NCBI GenBank assembly: GCA_017472695.1
Contig: JAFUOQ010000013.1
Location: forward strand, 83,945-147,944
DNA: 64,000 nt
Source of the DNA: Clostridia bacterium
GTDB lineage: Bacteria; Bacillota; Clostridia; Oscillospirales; CAG-272
Direction of reading: 5' to 3'
The notes under the pieces were generated by a model. It was not told where the DNA came from. It made no database searches and saw nothing but the letters and a program-made list of their open reading frames with translations. Position numbers and translations under genes: made by a program. Each line of letters opens with the position of its first letter. Within the stretch, counting starts at the first letter, position 1. Positions 35,262-44,389 of the stretch are shown here, one piece after another.

Positions 35262-35287
35262 CAGTTTTTTTCTCTTTTTTCTTTTAT

Positions 35288-36430
35288 TTAAAATAAATTT
35301 TTTAACACCTTTAGTAAATATTCAAAAAATGTTATTTTATTTACAGTTTCGCTTGAAATAATATCGCATTCTTGTATAATTTGCCCGTCTAATTTGTAAA
35401 TTATTTTTCCTACTACCTCGTTCTTTTTGATGGGAGCAACTAAATAGTCATTTAATTGTATTTCTTTTTCTATTCTTGCTTCTTCACCCTTGTTTAAAAG
35501 CATTTCACAGTCATTGTAAATTACTTCTACTGTATTTTTACTTCCACCATAAACATCAATTACTTGATTTTTACCTTCATCAGTGTAAAAAGAATAATTA
35601 GCAAAGCCGAAGTCAAGGAGCTTTGTTGCTGCATTATTACGAATTTGTGATGTTTCAGCTCCCATTATAACCGCTATAAGATGCAATTCTCCTCTCTTCG
35701 CACTTGCACTTATGCAATAACCCGCTTCACTTGTATACCCAGTTTTTAAGCCGGTTATTCCATTGTAATATCTTACTAGTCTGTTAGTATTAGTAAGCCC
35801 AAACTCACCATTTCTTATTGTATCCATCCAAATAGTTGCATACTCGTTTACTTTTTCGTATTTTAGAAGCTCGCAAGACATTTTTGCAATATCCCCTGCC
35901 GTGGTTAAGTGGTTAATCACATCATCATCAAGTCCAGTTACATTTTCAAAATTAGTGTTTTCCATACCGAGAGCTTTTGCTTTTTTATTCATCATCTCTA
36001 CAAAGCCTTCTTCACTACCACCTACATGCTCAGCTAATGTCAGAGCTGCATCGTTAGCTGATGCTATTATTACACTCTTTAATAGGTCATTAACACTCAT
36101 TTCCTCTCCTGGCTCCAAAAACACTTGTGAGCCACCCATCGAAGAAGCATTCTCACTTACAGTTAAAACATCTTCATAGTTGAGCGCGCCTTTATCAATA
36201 GCCTCGAAAACAAGTAACAAAGTCATTATTTTGGTTACTGATGCTGGCGCTAATCTTTCATTCTCGTTTTGCTTATACAAAACCGTTCCTGTTTCAGCAT
36301 CTACTAAAACTGCACTTTTTACATTCAAATTTAAATTTGTTTCTTTTATCTCTATACTACTTGCTATTGTGCTCATTGTAAAAATTACAAAGATTAATAC
36401 AAGGACAAAGGAAACTACTCTTTTTTTCAT
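35288..36430 (-). CDS. D-alanyl-D-alanine carboxypeptidase (DacF/PBP5 family)
   Basis: 380 residues: a signal peptide (about 1-25), an S11 peptidase domain with SxxK (SVTK), SxN (SAN) and KTG (GLKTGYT), then the beta-rich PBP5 C-terminal domain and a last hydrophobic helix (TFFEYLLKVLKNLF) that anchors it to the outer face of the membrane. It trims the terminal D-Ala from peptidoglycan stems. In spore formers DacF- and DacB-type members lower cortex cross-linking; whether this one is vegetative or sporulation-specific is not decidable. Confidence 0.88.
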   Translation of the reverse strand: MKKRVVSFVLVLIFVIFTMSTIASSIEIKETNLNLNVKSAVLVDAETGTVLYKQNENERLAPASVTKIMTLLLVFEAIDKGALNYEDVLTVSENASSMGGSQVFLEPGEEMSVNDLLKSVIIASANDAALTLAEHVGGSEEGFVEMMNKKAKALGMENTNFENVTGLDDDVINHLTTAGDIAKMSCELLKYEKVNEYATIWMDTIRNGEFGLTNTNRLVRYYNGITGLKTGYTSEAGYCISASAKRGELHLIAVIMGAETSQIRNNAATKLLDFGFANYSFYTDEGKNQVIDVYGGSKNTVEVIYNDCEMLLNKGEEARIEKEIQLNDYLVAPIKKNEVVGKIIYKLDGQIIQECDIISSETVNKITFFEYLLKVLKNLF

Positions 36431-36475
36431 ATTATCACCTCAATCAATATGTATTCAAAAAGAGTTTTAAGTATG

Positions 36476-36513
36476 AAAAAAGCCATCAAGTTATTTTGCT
36501 TGACGGCTTTTTT
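36476..36513 (-). terminator. intrinsic terminator after the HPr-like gene
   Basis: AAAAAGCC-x-TCAAG / CTTGA-x-GGCTTTTT with one mismatch and an 8-nt loop, then a T run on the minus strand. Confidence 0.8.
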
Positions 36514-36514
36514 A

Positions 36515-36745
36515 TTATTCTATTATAAATTTCTTTAAATCCTCAAAAACGTTTTGGCAATCATCGGAGTGTATTGTCATTTTTATAGGACTCATTAAAT
36601 CTAAGCTGAAAATTCCCATTATAGATTTTGCATCAACTACATATCTTCCGCTAGATAAATCTATTTCCATATCGAATTTAGTAACTGCGTCTACAAAATC
36701 ACGTACGTCTTGAATTGATTCAAGCTTTATAAAACAATGCTTCAT
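36515..36745 (-). CDS. HPr-like protein lacking the phosphorylatable His (Crh-like)
   Basis: 76 residues of the HPr fold. Aligned by the conserved KSIMGIFSLD segment, the regulatory Ser46 of HPr is kept (S41), while catalytic His15 falls on Ser10 and the GLHARPA motif is gone (ESIQDVRDF). It cannot pass phosphate in the PTS like HPr. The pattern recalls Bacillus Crh, a CcpA corepressor phosphorylated only on Ser46. Function as a carbon-catabolite regulator is inferred. Own promoter and terminator. Confidence 0.8.
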   Translation of the reverse strand: MKHCFIKLESIQDVRDFVDAVTKFDMEIDLSSGRYVVDAKSIMGIFSLDLMSPIKMTIHSDDCQNVFEDLKKFIIE

Positions 36746-36777
36746 ATAAATTTCTCCTTTATTTTTAATCTTTTTAC

Positions 36778-36806
36778 ATTATACACCTTTGATTTAAAAA
36801 AGTCAA
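36778..36806 (-). promoter_or_regulatory. sigma-A promoter of the HPr-like gene
   Basis: TTGACT (36806-36801), 17-bp spacer, TATAAT (36783-36778). Confidence 0.75.
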
Positions 36807-36811
36807 TCGGA

Positions 36812-37342
36812 TTAATTTACAAAAGCAAATGCTAATGAAATGTAAGAATTGTACAATAACCACAAAAATTGGATACATAAACAAATTGTCCAAAGGCAAT
36901 AAACCTTTATAGACGACATAATAGCTAAAAAGCAAAACAAAAGCGATACAAGTAATATTACAAATGTCATAAGAGGCGCTAATGCACCAAAAAATACTGG
37001 ATAAACACATAATATAAATATTTGCATTACTATAATAAAAAGTGCCGTTTTATACGCTTTATGGCGCCTATATCTTTCACAGCTAAAAAGTACTCCACCA
37101 AATATAAATCCACAAAAAGCAAACGATATTCCCCACAGTATAAAAGCATATAAAAGAGGTATAGCACTTCGCGGGAAAATATAGAACATTGTAACCTTAT
37201 CAACCCATCCGCCTATCAGCCATGAAACCACGCCAAGAATTAAAAAAGCTATTGAAAATATACAACATTTTTTAAAGTTAAGTAGCTTTATCTCATACGC
37301 GAGCTTATCAAAATATTGCATTGTTCTTTTAAAAATATTCAA
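36812..37342 (-). CDS. multipass membrane protein, possibly TspO/MBR-like
   Basis: 176 residues with five membrane helices, after a basic N-terminus. The fifth helix (LWTICLCIQFLWLLYN) and the spacing of Pro and Trp resemble TspO/MBR tryptophan-rich proteins, which bind porphyrins, but similarity is weak. TTG 37342 is the start: a GAGGTG site lies 7 bases before it. That SD is inside the 3' arm of the preceding gene's terminator hairpin, so expression may depend on readthrough from the penicillin-binding protein gene. Confidence 0.55.
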   Translation of the reverse strand: MNIFKRTMQYFDKLAYEIKLLNFKKCCIFSIAFLILGVVSWLIGGWVDKVTMFYIFPRSAIPLLYAFILWGISFAFCGFIFGGVLFSCERYRRHKAYKTALFIIVMQIFILCVYPVFFGALAPLMTFVILLVSLLFCFLAIMSSIKVYCLWTICLCIQFLWLLYNSYISLAFAFVN

Positions 37343-37378
37343 AAAATCACCTCACTTAAAATATATGAGGTGATTTTT
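37342..37378 (-). terminator. terminator of the class A PBP gene, carrying the next gene's SD
   Basis: 13-bp perfect stem AAAAATCACCTCA / TGAGGTGATTTTT. On the minus strand its second arm contains GAGGTG and the T run contains the TTG start of the TspO-like gene. Confidence 0.8.
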
Positions 37379-37387
37379 ATTTTAATT

Positions 37388-39601
37388 CTATTCTTCTCTT
37401 TTTACAGACGATAAAAGATAGTCCGTATCTAGTATTTTTATATTCGGATATTTATTTCTTTTATAGTCAATTAAATAAACCCTTCTTTTGTTAAAATTAT
37501 TCGATGCAATGTGAGATTCAAGTCCGTCACTAATATCTATTATTGCCTCTTTATGAAGATCACATTCGATTTTAGGTTCGGTACCCTTTTTAAAATAACC
37601 TAAAACTGTTCTTTTTCCCCTCATATCTTTATCGCAATATGAAATTGGAAGCTTTCCAGAATCAAAGCAAAATTCTTTTTCAACAACAGAATCTGAAATT
37701 TCAAAATCACTTTTTTCATCTTCATTATTGTATATTTTATTAAATATTTCATTAAAAATTATGCAAGAAGGGTTTTTAGCACTATAAATAGGCTTAGGCG
37801 TATCAAATCCAGTCCATACTCCACACACATAATCCGGAGTATATCCGATAAACCATCTGTCCTCATTGTTGCTTGATGTTCCTGTTTTTCCGGCTACTGC
37901 TATATTTTTATTATTCAACTTCACAGATGATGCAGTACCATTTTCAACAACATTTATAAGCATTTTGGTCATTATATCAGCACTTTCTCGAGATATAACT
38001 TGATTTTCTTTTGTTTCTTTTTCCAACACTATATTACCGTAGTTATCTTTGACATACAAATAAGTTTTTGGATTAGAAATTTTACCCCCATTTGTAAATG
38101 CAGTGTATGCATTTGTTAAATTTAATAGACTTTCGCCGTTTGTTAACTGACCAAGTGCAAGGGAAGAGTCGTTTTTGTCTTCTTCACTTACATTTATTAA
38201 AAAGCTATTTAAATATGAAATTGAAGTATCAATTCCGAGCTTTTGTAGTACTTTAACCGCTATTGTATTAATTGAATGCTCAATAGCGTAATATATTGGC
38301 ACCAATCCTCGGTACCTATCAGGGGAATTTTTAGGCCAAGCTATATTATTTTTAATCTGCACAGGAGTATCGTCTAATACAGTTGCATAGGTTATTAAAT
38401 TTTTATCAATTGCAGGTCCATACACCGATAATGGTTTAATTACCGATCCTGGTGGGCGCTTTGCATTTGTTGCCCTATTAAATATCATATTTGCATTTTT
38501 CTTTCCAACACCACCAACTAATGCTAGTATATCTGATGTTTGAGGGTCAATTATTACACAGGCTGATTCTGGATATTTTCCATCTTGAGGCAAAATATAT
38601 TTTGAATAATTTTCATAAATTTCCTCCGAGTTTTCCTGAATGTTCGGATCTATTGTTGAATAAATATTTAAGCCACCCTTTAAAATCAACTTTCTTGCTG
38701 ATTCAAAACTAATTTTATTTTTTTCAGCTAAATCCGTCGCAACCTCGCTAATCAACGCCTCTGTATACCAGGAATACACACCACTTTTATTTTCATTTTC
38801 AATATTATCATTTATAATAATTTGCTCTTCTAAAGCATTTTGATACTCTGAATCAGTAATCATCCCTTGATTAAGCATTTCTTTAAGAACTACATTTCTT
38901 CTTTCAATATTGTTCTCTTCATTTTTATATGGGTCATATTTTGTTGGGCTTTTTACAATTGAAGCAAGCACCGCGCACTCACTAAGCGATAGCTCTGAAA
39001 CATCTTTACCAAAATATACCTCAGCACCAGTGCCTACTCCATAGCAATTTTGTGATAAGTAAACAACATTTAAATATAGCTCTAATATTTCATTTTTACT
39101 TAATTTCGTTTCAAGGTTTACTGCCCTTAAAATTTCCTCAATTTTTCGTCTTACTGTTATTTGGTTTTCACCAGTTAGATTCTTAATAAGCTGTTGAGTA
39201 ATAGTTGAACCGCCAAAGCTACTTTTATTTTTTCCAAAAATATAGTTTAATACTGCTTTCCCAGTACGCAATACATCTATTCCTTTATGCTCATAAAATC
39301 GCTTATCCTCGACAGCGATAAAGGCATTTGAGAGGTTTTTTGGCATATCGTATAGTGATGTCCACTCGCTTTTTTGTAAAAACAATTCCTCATCCTTTAA
39401 TTCGACCTCTTTACCTATTCTATTCTTTCTGTCTTCATAATCAAAATAATATATTTTAGTTACTGATGAGGCTCCTGTTCTTATTAATGATAAATCAAGT
39501 TCCCTGTTTAGTGTAAAAAAATATATTAAAAATGCAAGTGCTAATATAAGTAAAATTCCTGAAATTACCAATAAAGAAATTGCTATTTTTTTCTTTTTCA
39601 T
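37388..39601 (-). CDS. class A penicillin-binding protein (PBP1A)
   Basis: About 737 residues: a cytoplasmic Lys-rich start, membrane helix (about 5-30), a glycosyltransferase 51 domain (about 75-260) with EDKRFYEHKG and GGSTITQQLIKN, and a transpeptidase domain (about 330-630) with SVIK, SIN and KTGTS. It polymerises and cross-links peptidoglycan outside the membrane. ATG 39601 is placed behind GAGGTGA; an in-frame GTG at 39613 overlaps that SD. No Ser/Thr-rich tail or PASTA repeats. Confidence 0.93.
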   Translation of the reverse strand: MKKKKIAISLLVISGILLILALAFLIYFFTLNRELDLSLIRTGASSVTKIYYFDYEDRKNRIGKEVELKDEELFLQKSEWTSLYDMPKNLSNAFIAVEDKRFYEHKGIDVLRTGKAVLNYIFGKNKSSFGGSTITQQLIKNLTGENQITVRRKIEEILRAVNLETKLSKNEILELYLNVVYLSQNCYGVGTGAEVYFGKDVSELSLSECAVLASIVKSPTKYDPYKNEENNIERRNVVLKEMLNQGMITDSEYQNALEEQIIINDNIENENKSGVYSWYTEALISEVATDLAEKNKISFESARKLILKGGLNIYSTIDPNIQENSEEIYENYSKYILPQDGKYPESACVIIDPQTSDILALVGGVGKKNANMIFNRATNAKRPPGSVIKPLSVYGPAIDKNLITYATVLDDTPVQIKNNIAWPKNSPDRYRGLVPIYYAIEHSINTIAVKVLQKLGIDTSISYLNSFLINVSEEDKNDSSLALGQLTNGESLLNLTNAYTAFTNGGKISNPKTYLYVKDNYGNIVLEKETKENQVISRESADIMTKMLINVVENGTASSVKLNNKNIAVAGKTGTSSNNEDRWFIGYTPDYVCGVWTGFDTPKPIYSAKNPSCIIFNEIFNKIYNNEDEKSDFEISDSVVEKEFCFDSGKLPISYCDKDMRGKRTVLGYFKKGTEPKIECDLHKEAIIDISDGLESHIASNNFNKRRVYLIDYKRNKYPNIKILDTDYLLSSVKREE

Positions 39602-39681
39602 TAAGTAATTCACCTCATTTCGAATATATTTTTATTATTTGCTCAATAATAAGATATATTCTTTTGAAGGGAGTTAAAAAA

Positions 39682-40044
39682 ATGGAACAAGAATTAAATG
39701 ATGGTTATAAGAAAGACTATTTAAAGACTATTATAATTTTTACATTAGTACTTATTGTAGCACTTGCGTTTTTTTATTTTTTAATATCTAAAAAACTAGA
39801 TAATAGTAATAATTCAGGAGCTGAAAATGACCAGCCAGCATTTGAAGAAACTGAAAATGTTGATACAAGGTATATTGTAAAGGATTACAACGGAAAAATT
39901 GGTATATATGAAAACGATTCTCTTGTATATACACTAGATACCTATATTTTCACATTACCTGAAAAAGACAAAAAGCTCCTCTCTGAAGGAATTTCTGTTT
40001 CCTCAAAAGAAGAGCTTTATGAAATTTTAGAAGAATATTATTAA
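39682..40044 (+). CDS. single-pass membrane protein with BofC C-terminal-like domain
   Basis: 120 residues: a cytoplasmic start, one membrane helix at about 15-36, an acidic linker and a C-terminal domain YIVKDYNGKIGIYENDSLVY...LPEKDKKLLSEGISVSSKEEL. This domain resembles the end of BofC, the extracytoplasmic inhibitor of the SpoIVB protease in the sigma-K checkpoint; many clostridial proteins carry it alone. Function is not established. ATG 39682 follows GAAGGGAG. Its last bases overlap the convergent dnaE end. Confidence 0.65.
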   Translation: MEQELNDGYKKDYLKTIIIFTLVLIVALAFFYFLISKKLDNSNNSGAENDQPAFEETENVDTRYIVKDYNGKIGIYENDSLVYTLDTYIFTLPEKDKKLLSEGISVSSKEELYEILEEYY

Positions 40045-43000
40045 TCCTTAAGAACTACGGAATCGGGACCTAAAATCATTTTCAATGCTGATAAAATATT
40101 ATCATTAATAGCAATCTTTACTCCCGATGCCTTTACATATTTCTTTTGTGAAACATCGTAAAATACAATTTCGTTCTCACCTGAATATTCCTTTAATAGA
40201 CCAATTATATCCTTAACTATGGAAGAGTCTATTGAAGAAACCTTTAAATATAGCTTTCCACTTGTATTATTTTCTCTAGGCTTTGAATATTCACTATTGG
40301 ACATTACAGTTTCAACTGAATTAATAATAACCTTAGGCATTTGCTCGTCACTAATGCTAGCTTGTCCGTTTACAAAAATAACATTATCGTTTTGAAGCAT
40401 TGAGCTATATTTCAAATAAACCTTTGGAAATGCAATTAACTCAATTTCTCCTGTTGAATCAGAAATCTTAACAAATGCCATATTCTCGTCTGTTTTGGTC
40501 TTTTTAATAGTTCTTTGCGTTATAAGACCGGCAATTTTAACACCATCTCTATCCTTTAAATTCTCATTATTTATAATTTGAGAAATATTTTGGGGTTTTA
40601 AATCCTTTAAATGCTGTAAATACGAATCTAAAATATGTCCAGAAAAGCACATACCCAAGATTTCTCTTTCGTAAAGTAAAAGCTCCTTCATTGGATATTC
40701 TTGAACATCAGGATATTCAATTTTAGGAATTGTATCAAGCACCTCGTCAGCGGTAAAGAACTGCATAATATCAAGCTGACCACTTTGAGTAGCGCGAGAT
40801 ATACGCTGTACACTATCAAGCGCGCTTTCGTAGACCGTCATAAGCTGATAACGATATTTACCAAAGGAATCAAATGCACCAGCCTTAATCAATGATTCTA
40901 GCTGTCTTTTGTTCATATCAGTTCCCTTTAATCTATAAAGGAAATCGTCAAAATCCTTATATTTGCCGTTGGCTTTTCTCTCCTCTACAATTGAAGATAT
41001 GAAATTTCTACCTACATTTTTAAGAGCCAGCAAGCCGAATCTAATTGAATTTTCTTCCACAGAGAAAGTAATATCACTATAGTTGACATCCGGTGGAAGA
41101 ACCTTGATTCCAAGCTTCTCGCATTCCTCAATATAATCAGTTACCTTATCAACAGAGGTTAATACAGATGTTATGAGTGATGCATAATACTCCTTTGGAT
41201 ATTTGCACTTTAAGTACGCACTTCTATAAGAAATCACCGCATATGCGGCTGCGTGAGACTTATTGAATGCATATTTAGCAAAGCTTTCCATCTCATCAAA
41301 TAAATCAATAGCCGTTTCTTTGCTAACTCCATTTGAAATAGCACCCTCAATAAAGATTTCTCTTTCGCGCATAAGCTCGTCAACCTTTTTCTTTGACATT
41401 GCTCTACGCACAATATCAGCTCTACCATATGAGTATTTAGCCACTTTGCTAAATATTTGCATAACCTGCTCTTGATAAACAATGCAGCCATATGTCGATT
41501 TTAATATTTGTTCTACAAGTGGTGTTTTATATTTTATTTTTGACTTGTCGTGGCGTCTTTCAATATATGTGGGGATTGAATCCATTGGACCTGGTCGATA
41601 CAACGCAATCGAAGCTATGATATCGTCAATACTCTCTGGTTGCAACCGCATAAGTGTTTGCTTCATACCACCAGATTCCAATTGGAATATACCGTCTGTT
41701 TTACCAGAAGAAATATACTTATAGGTTTCTCTATCATCAAAAGGAATTTTATCTATTCTAAAATTTGGATTTTTTCTTCTAATTAGTTTTTCTGTATCTG
41801 AAATTATAGTTAAATATCTCAATGCCAAAAAATCAAATTTTAAAAGACCTAATCCCGCTACAGTATCCATATCATACTGAGTAACGACAACACCGCCATT
41901 TGTGGATAATGGGAGATAATCAACAAGAGGCTTATCAGTGATAACAACACCGGCAGCATGAGTTGAAGCGTGTCTTGGCATACCCTCTATCTGCTTTGCG
42001 GTATCAATGAGCTGTCTAATTTTGACATTGCTTTGATACAATGATTTCAATTCCTCTGATTCATTAAGAGCCTCATCAATAGTTATATTAATCCTCCTAG
42101 GCACTAATTTTGAGACTAAATCAACATCGTTATAAGGAATTTCAAGTACCCTACCAACGTCCTTAATAGCCGCTTTTGCAGCCATAGTTCCAAATGTAAC
42201 AATTTGAGCAACATGGTCGTATCCATATTTACTCTTTACATACTCAATTACTTCGTCGCGCCTTTCGTAGCAAAAGTCCGTATCGATATCAGGCATACTT
42301 ACTCTTTCGATATTTAAAAATCTTTCAAAGAGTAAATCAAATTTAATTGAATCTACATCAGTAATTTCAAGCAAATAAGCAACCAAGCTGCCAGCACCGG
42401 AGCCTCTACCAGGACCGACCGGTATATTTTGACCTTTAGCGTAATTAATAAAATCCCAAACTATAAGAAAATAGTCGTTATAGCCCATTTTATCAATAAC
42501 AGATAATTCATATTCTATTCTATTAATATATTCATCCTTGGGATGTATGTCGCTAAAGACGATATGATTTTGATTAATTCTTCGTTCAAAGCCCTCATAC
42601 GCAAGCCTCGAAAGATAATCCTTTGAATTTTCGCCCTCTGGAAGTGGATATTTAGGCAGCTTTGTAACACCAAACTCAAAATCAAAGTCGCATTGATCGG
42701 CAATTTTTTTAGTGTTATATATTGCTTCCTCTAAATGTCCAAATTCATTTTTCATTTCCTCTTCACTCTTGAAATAGAACTCGTTTGTAGGAAACATTTT
42801 ATCGGATTTAGAGTTTAATGTAACGTTCATTTGAACTGACATTAAAACATTTTGTATATAGGAATCACCTTTTCTTAAATAGTGAACGTCGTTAGTGCAT
42901 ACCAAGGGCGCACAAGTTTCCCTTGAAAGCTCTAAAAGTGCCTCGTTTACTATTTTTTGGTCATTTATTCCGTGATCCTGAAGCTCTAAATAAAAATTTT

Positions 43001-43505
43001 CCTTGCCGAATATTGACTGCATAACACTTATGTGCTCCTTTGCAGCATGAATATCGCCGGCAATAATTGAGGAAGGAACATAACCAGCAAGACAAGCGGA
43101 CAACGCAATTAAGCCCTCTGAATGCTCCTTTAATACCTCTAAATCAATTCTTGGCTTTACATAAAAGCCCTCGGTGTAGCCACAAGATACTAAATATGAC
43201 AAATTCTTATAGCCTGTTTCATTTTTTACAAGTAAAACAAGGTGATAATATGAAACATTAGATACCTTATTTCTATCAAAACGCGATTTTGGTGCTAGAT
43301 ATACCTCACAGCCAATAATTGGCTTAATTCCTTCGCTTTTACAAGCTTTATAAAACTCAACTGCGCCGAACATATTACCGTGGTCGGTTAAAGCAACTGC
43401 GGTTTGTCCAAGCTCTTTAGCCATTTTAGGAATATCTTTAATTCTGCAAGCACCGTCAAGCAAGCTATATTCACTGTGTAAATGTAGATGAACGAAGTTC
43501 GACAT
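40041..43505 (-). CDS. dnaE: DNA polymerase III alpha subunit
   Basis: 1154 residues: N-terminal PHP domain (HLHLHSEYSLLDGA, ALTDHGNM), the PolIII alpha palm with catalytic acidic residues in SMPDIDTDFCYERRDEVIEYV, fingers, a helix-hairpin-helix region (about 820-900) and an OB fold (about 985-1060). It is the DnaE-type replicase, error-prone helper of PolC in Firmicutes. Convergent with the BofC-like gene (4-bp overlap) and downstream of whiA. Confidence 0.95.
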   Translation of the reverse strand: MSNFVHLHLHSEYSLLDGACRIKDIPKMAKELGQTAVALTDHGNMFGAVEFYKACKSEGIKPIIGCEVYLAPKSRFDRNKVSNVSYYHLVLLVKNETGYKNLSYLVSCGYTEGFYVKPRIDLEVLKEHSEGLIALSACLAGYVPSSIIAGDIHAAKEHISVMQSIFGKENFYLELQDHGINDQKIVNEALLELSRETCAPLVCTNDVHYLRKGDSYIQNVLMSVQMNVTLNSKSDKMFPTNEFYFKSEEEMKNEFGHLEEAIYNTKKIADQCDFDFEFGVTKLPKYPLPEGENSKDYLSRLAYEGFERRINQNHIVFSDIHPKDEYINRIEYELSVIDKMGYNDYFLIVWDFINYAKGQNIPVGPGRGSGAGSLVAYLLEITDVDSIKFDLLFERFLNIERVSMPDIDTDFCYERRDEVIEYVKSKYGYDHVAQIVTFGTMAAKAAIKDVGRVLEIPYNDVDLVSKLVPRRINITIDEALNESEELKSLYQSNVKIRQLIDTAKQIEGMPRHASTHAAGVVITDKPLVDYLPLSTNGGVVVTQYDMDTVAGLGLLKFDFLALRYLTIISDTEKLIRRKNPNFRIDKIPFDDRETYKYISSGKTDGIFQLESGGMKQTLMRLQPESIDDIIASIALYRPGPMDSIPTYIERRHDKSKIKYKTPLVEQILKSTYGCIVYQEQVMQIFSKVAKYSYGRADIVRRAMSKKKVDELMREREIFIEGAISNGVSKETAIDLFDEMESFAKYAFNKSHAAAYAVISYRSAYLKCKYPKEYYASLITSVLTSVDKVTDYIEECEKLGIKVLPPDVNYSDITFSVEENSIRFGLLALKNVGRNFISSIVEERKANGKYKDFDDFLYRLKGTDMNKRQLESLIKAGAFDSFGKYRYQLMTVYESALDSVQRISRATQSGQLDIMQFFTADEVLDTIPKIEYPDVQEYPMKELLLYEREILGMCFSGHILDSYLQHLKDLKPQNISQIINNENLKDRDGVKIAGLITQRTIKKTKTDENMAFVKISDSTGEIELIAFPKVYLKYSSMLQNDNVIFVNGQASISDEQMPKVIINSVETVMSNSEYSKPRENNTSGKLYLKVSSIDSSIVKDIIGLLKEYSGENEIVFYDVSQKKYVKASGVKIAINDNILSALKMILGPDSVVLKD

Positions 43506-43517
43506 AGTTTTCCTTTC

Positions 43518-44381
43518 TCATTTTTCTTCCAAGCTACGATAAAATGATAATATTCTTTCAAGCCTATGATACACCCCTGATTTAGATATTGGAGGTGAAA
43601 ATTTTTTACCAAGCTCAACTAAATTTATATCATCGTTATCAATTCTAACTAAAGCAACTTCTTGCAAAGGTGGGGACAACTCTTCAAAGTGTCCTAGCCT
43701 TATTATTTCATTTATTGCGTTAATATATTTTTGAGTAGCTGCTAAAGATTTATTTATATTTGCCGAGTCGCAATTTGTTGCTCGATTTGCGATATTTCTA
43801 ACCTCGTTTTTAATCTTAAAATTGATTAAGTCGAAGGCAGCATTACTAGCACCCATCAAAGCAAGAAAATTTTCAATCATTTCACAGCGCTTCATATAAA
43901 GAATTATTTTTTCATTTCTTTTACTTAAGTTGAATACAATACCTAATTTTGAAACATAGTCTTTAATCTCTTTAGCGTGCTTCTCACATGAAAATACAAG
44001 CTCCAAGCGATATGTTTTTTCGGGTGAATTGATTGTACCGCAGGAAAAAAATAAGCCCTTGAAAAAATGCTCTCTGCAATGCTGACATTTAAATACGTTA
44101 TTTTCCATTTCGGCAATTGTAGAAAATCTTATAACATCCGATGAAATAAGGATTTCTCTTTTGCTCACTAAATAAGCATTTTCATTTTTTCGAAGAAGTT
44201 GAGATAGCTTTTCGTGCACCACTTCTGCATTTTCGACAAATGTCGTTTTTATACTGATATGTTTATTTTGTATATTACTAGCAAAAGTCATACCATATAA
44301 AAAAGAATACAAGCAGCAATTTTTAATTTTGGGATTTAGTGCAGTTATTTCTGCTTTAACTTTCTTCGCAAACGACTCCAT
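43518..44381 (-). CDS. whiA: DNA-binding protein WhiA
   Basis: 287 residues: an N-terminal LAGLIDADG-like domain without nuclease residues and a C-terminal helix-turn-helix (about 210-285, with PPLQEVALVRIDNDDINLVELGKKFSPPIS-type sequence). WhiA affects division and chromosome segregation in Bacillus and sporulation in Streptomyces. Here it lies between murB and dnaE; the rapZ and yvcK genes that usually precede it are absent. Confidence 0.92.
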   Translation of the reverse strand: MESFAKKVKAEITALNPKIKNCCLYSFLYGMTFASNIQNKHISIKTTFVENAEVVHEKLSQLLRKNENAYLVSKREILISSDVIRFSTIAEMENNVFKCQHCREHFFKGLFFSCGTINSPEKTYRLELVFSCEKHAKEIKDYVSKLGIVFNLSKRNEKIILYMKRCEMIENFLALMGASNAAFDLINFKIKNEVRNIANRATNCDSANINKSLAATQKYINAINEIIRLGHFEELSPPLQEVALVRIDNDDINLVELGKKFSPPISKSGVYHRLERILSFYRSLEEK

Positions 44382-44389
44382 TTTTATTC

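Noticed and set aside
36774-37010. 78-codon minus-strand frame
   Set aside because: Shifted frame inside the TspO-like gene; runs through the HPr-like gene's promoter.
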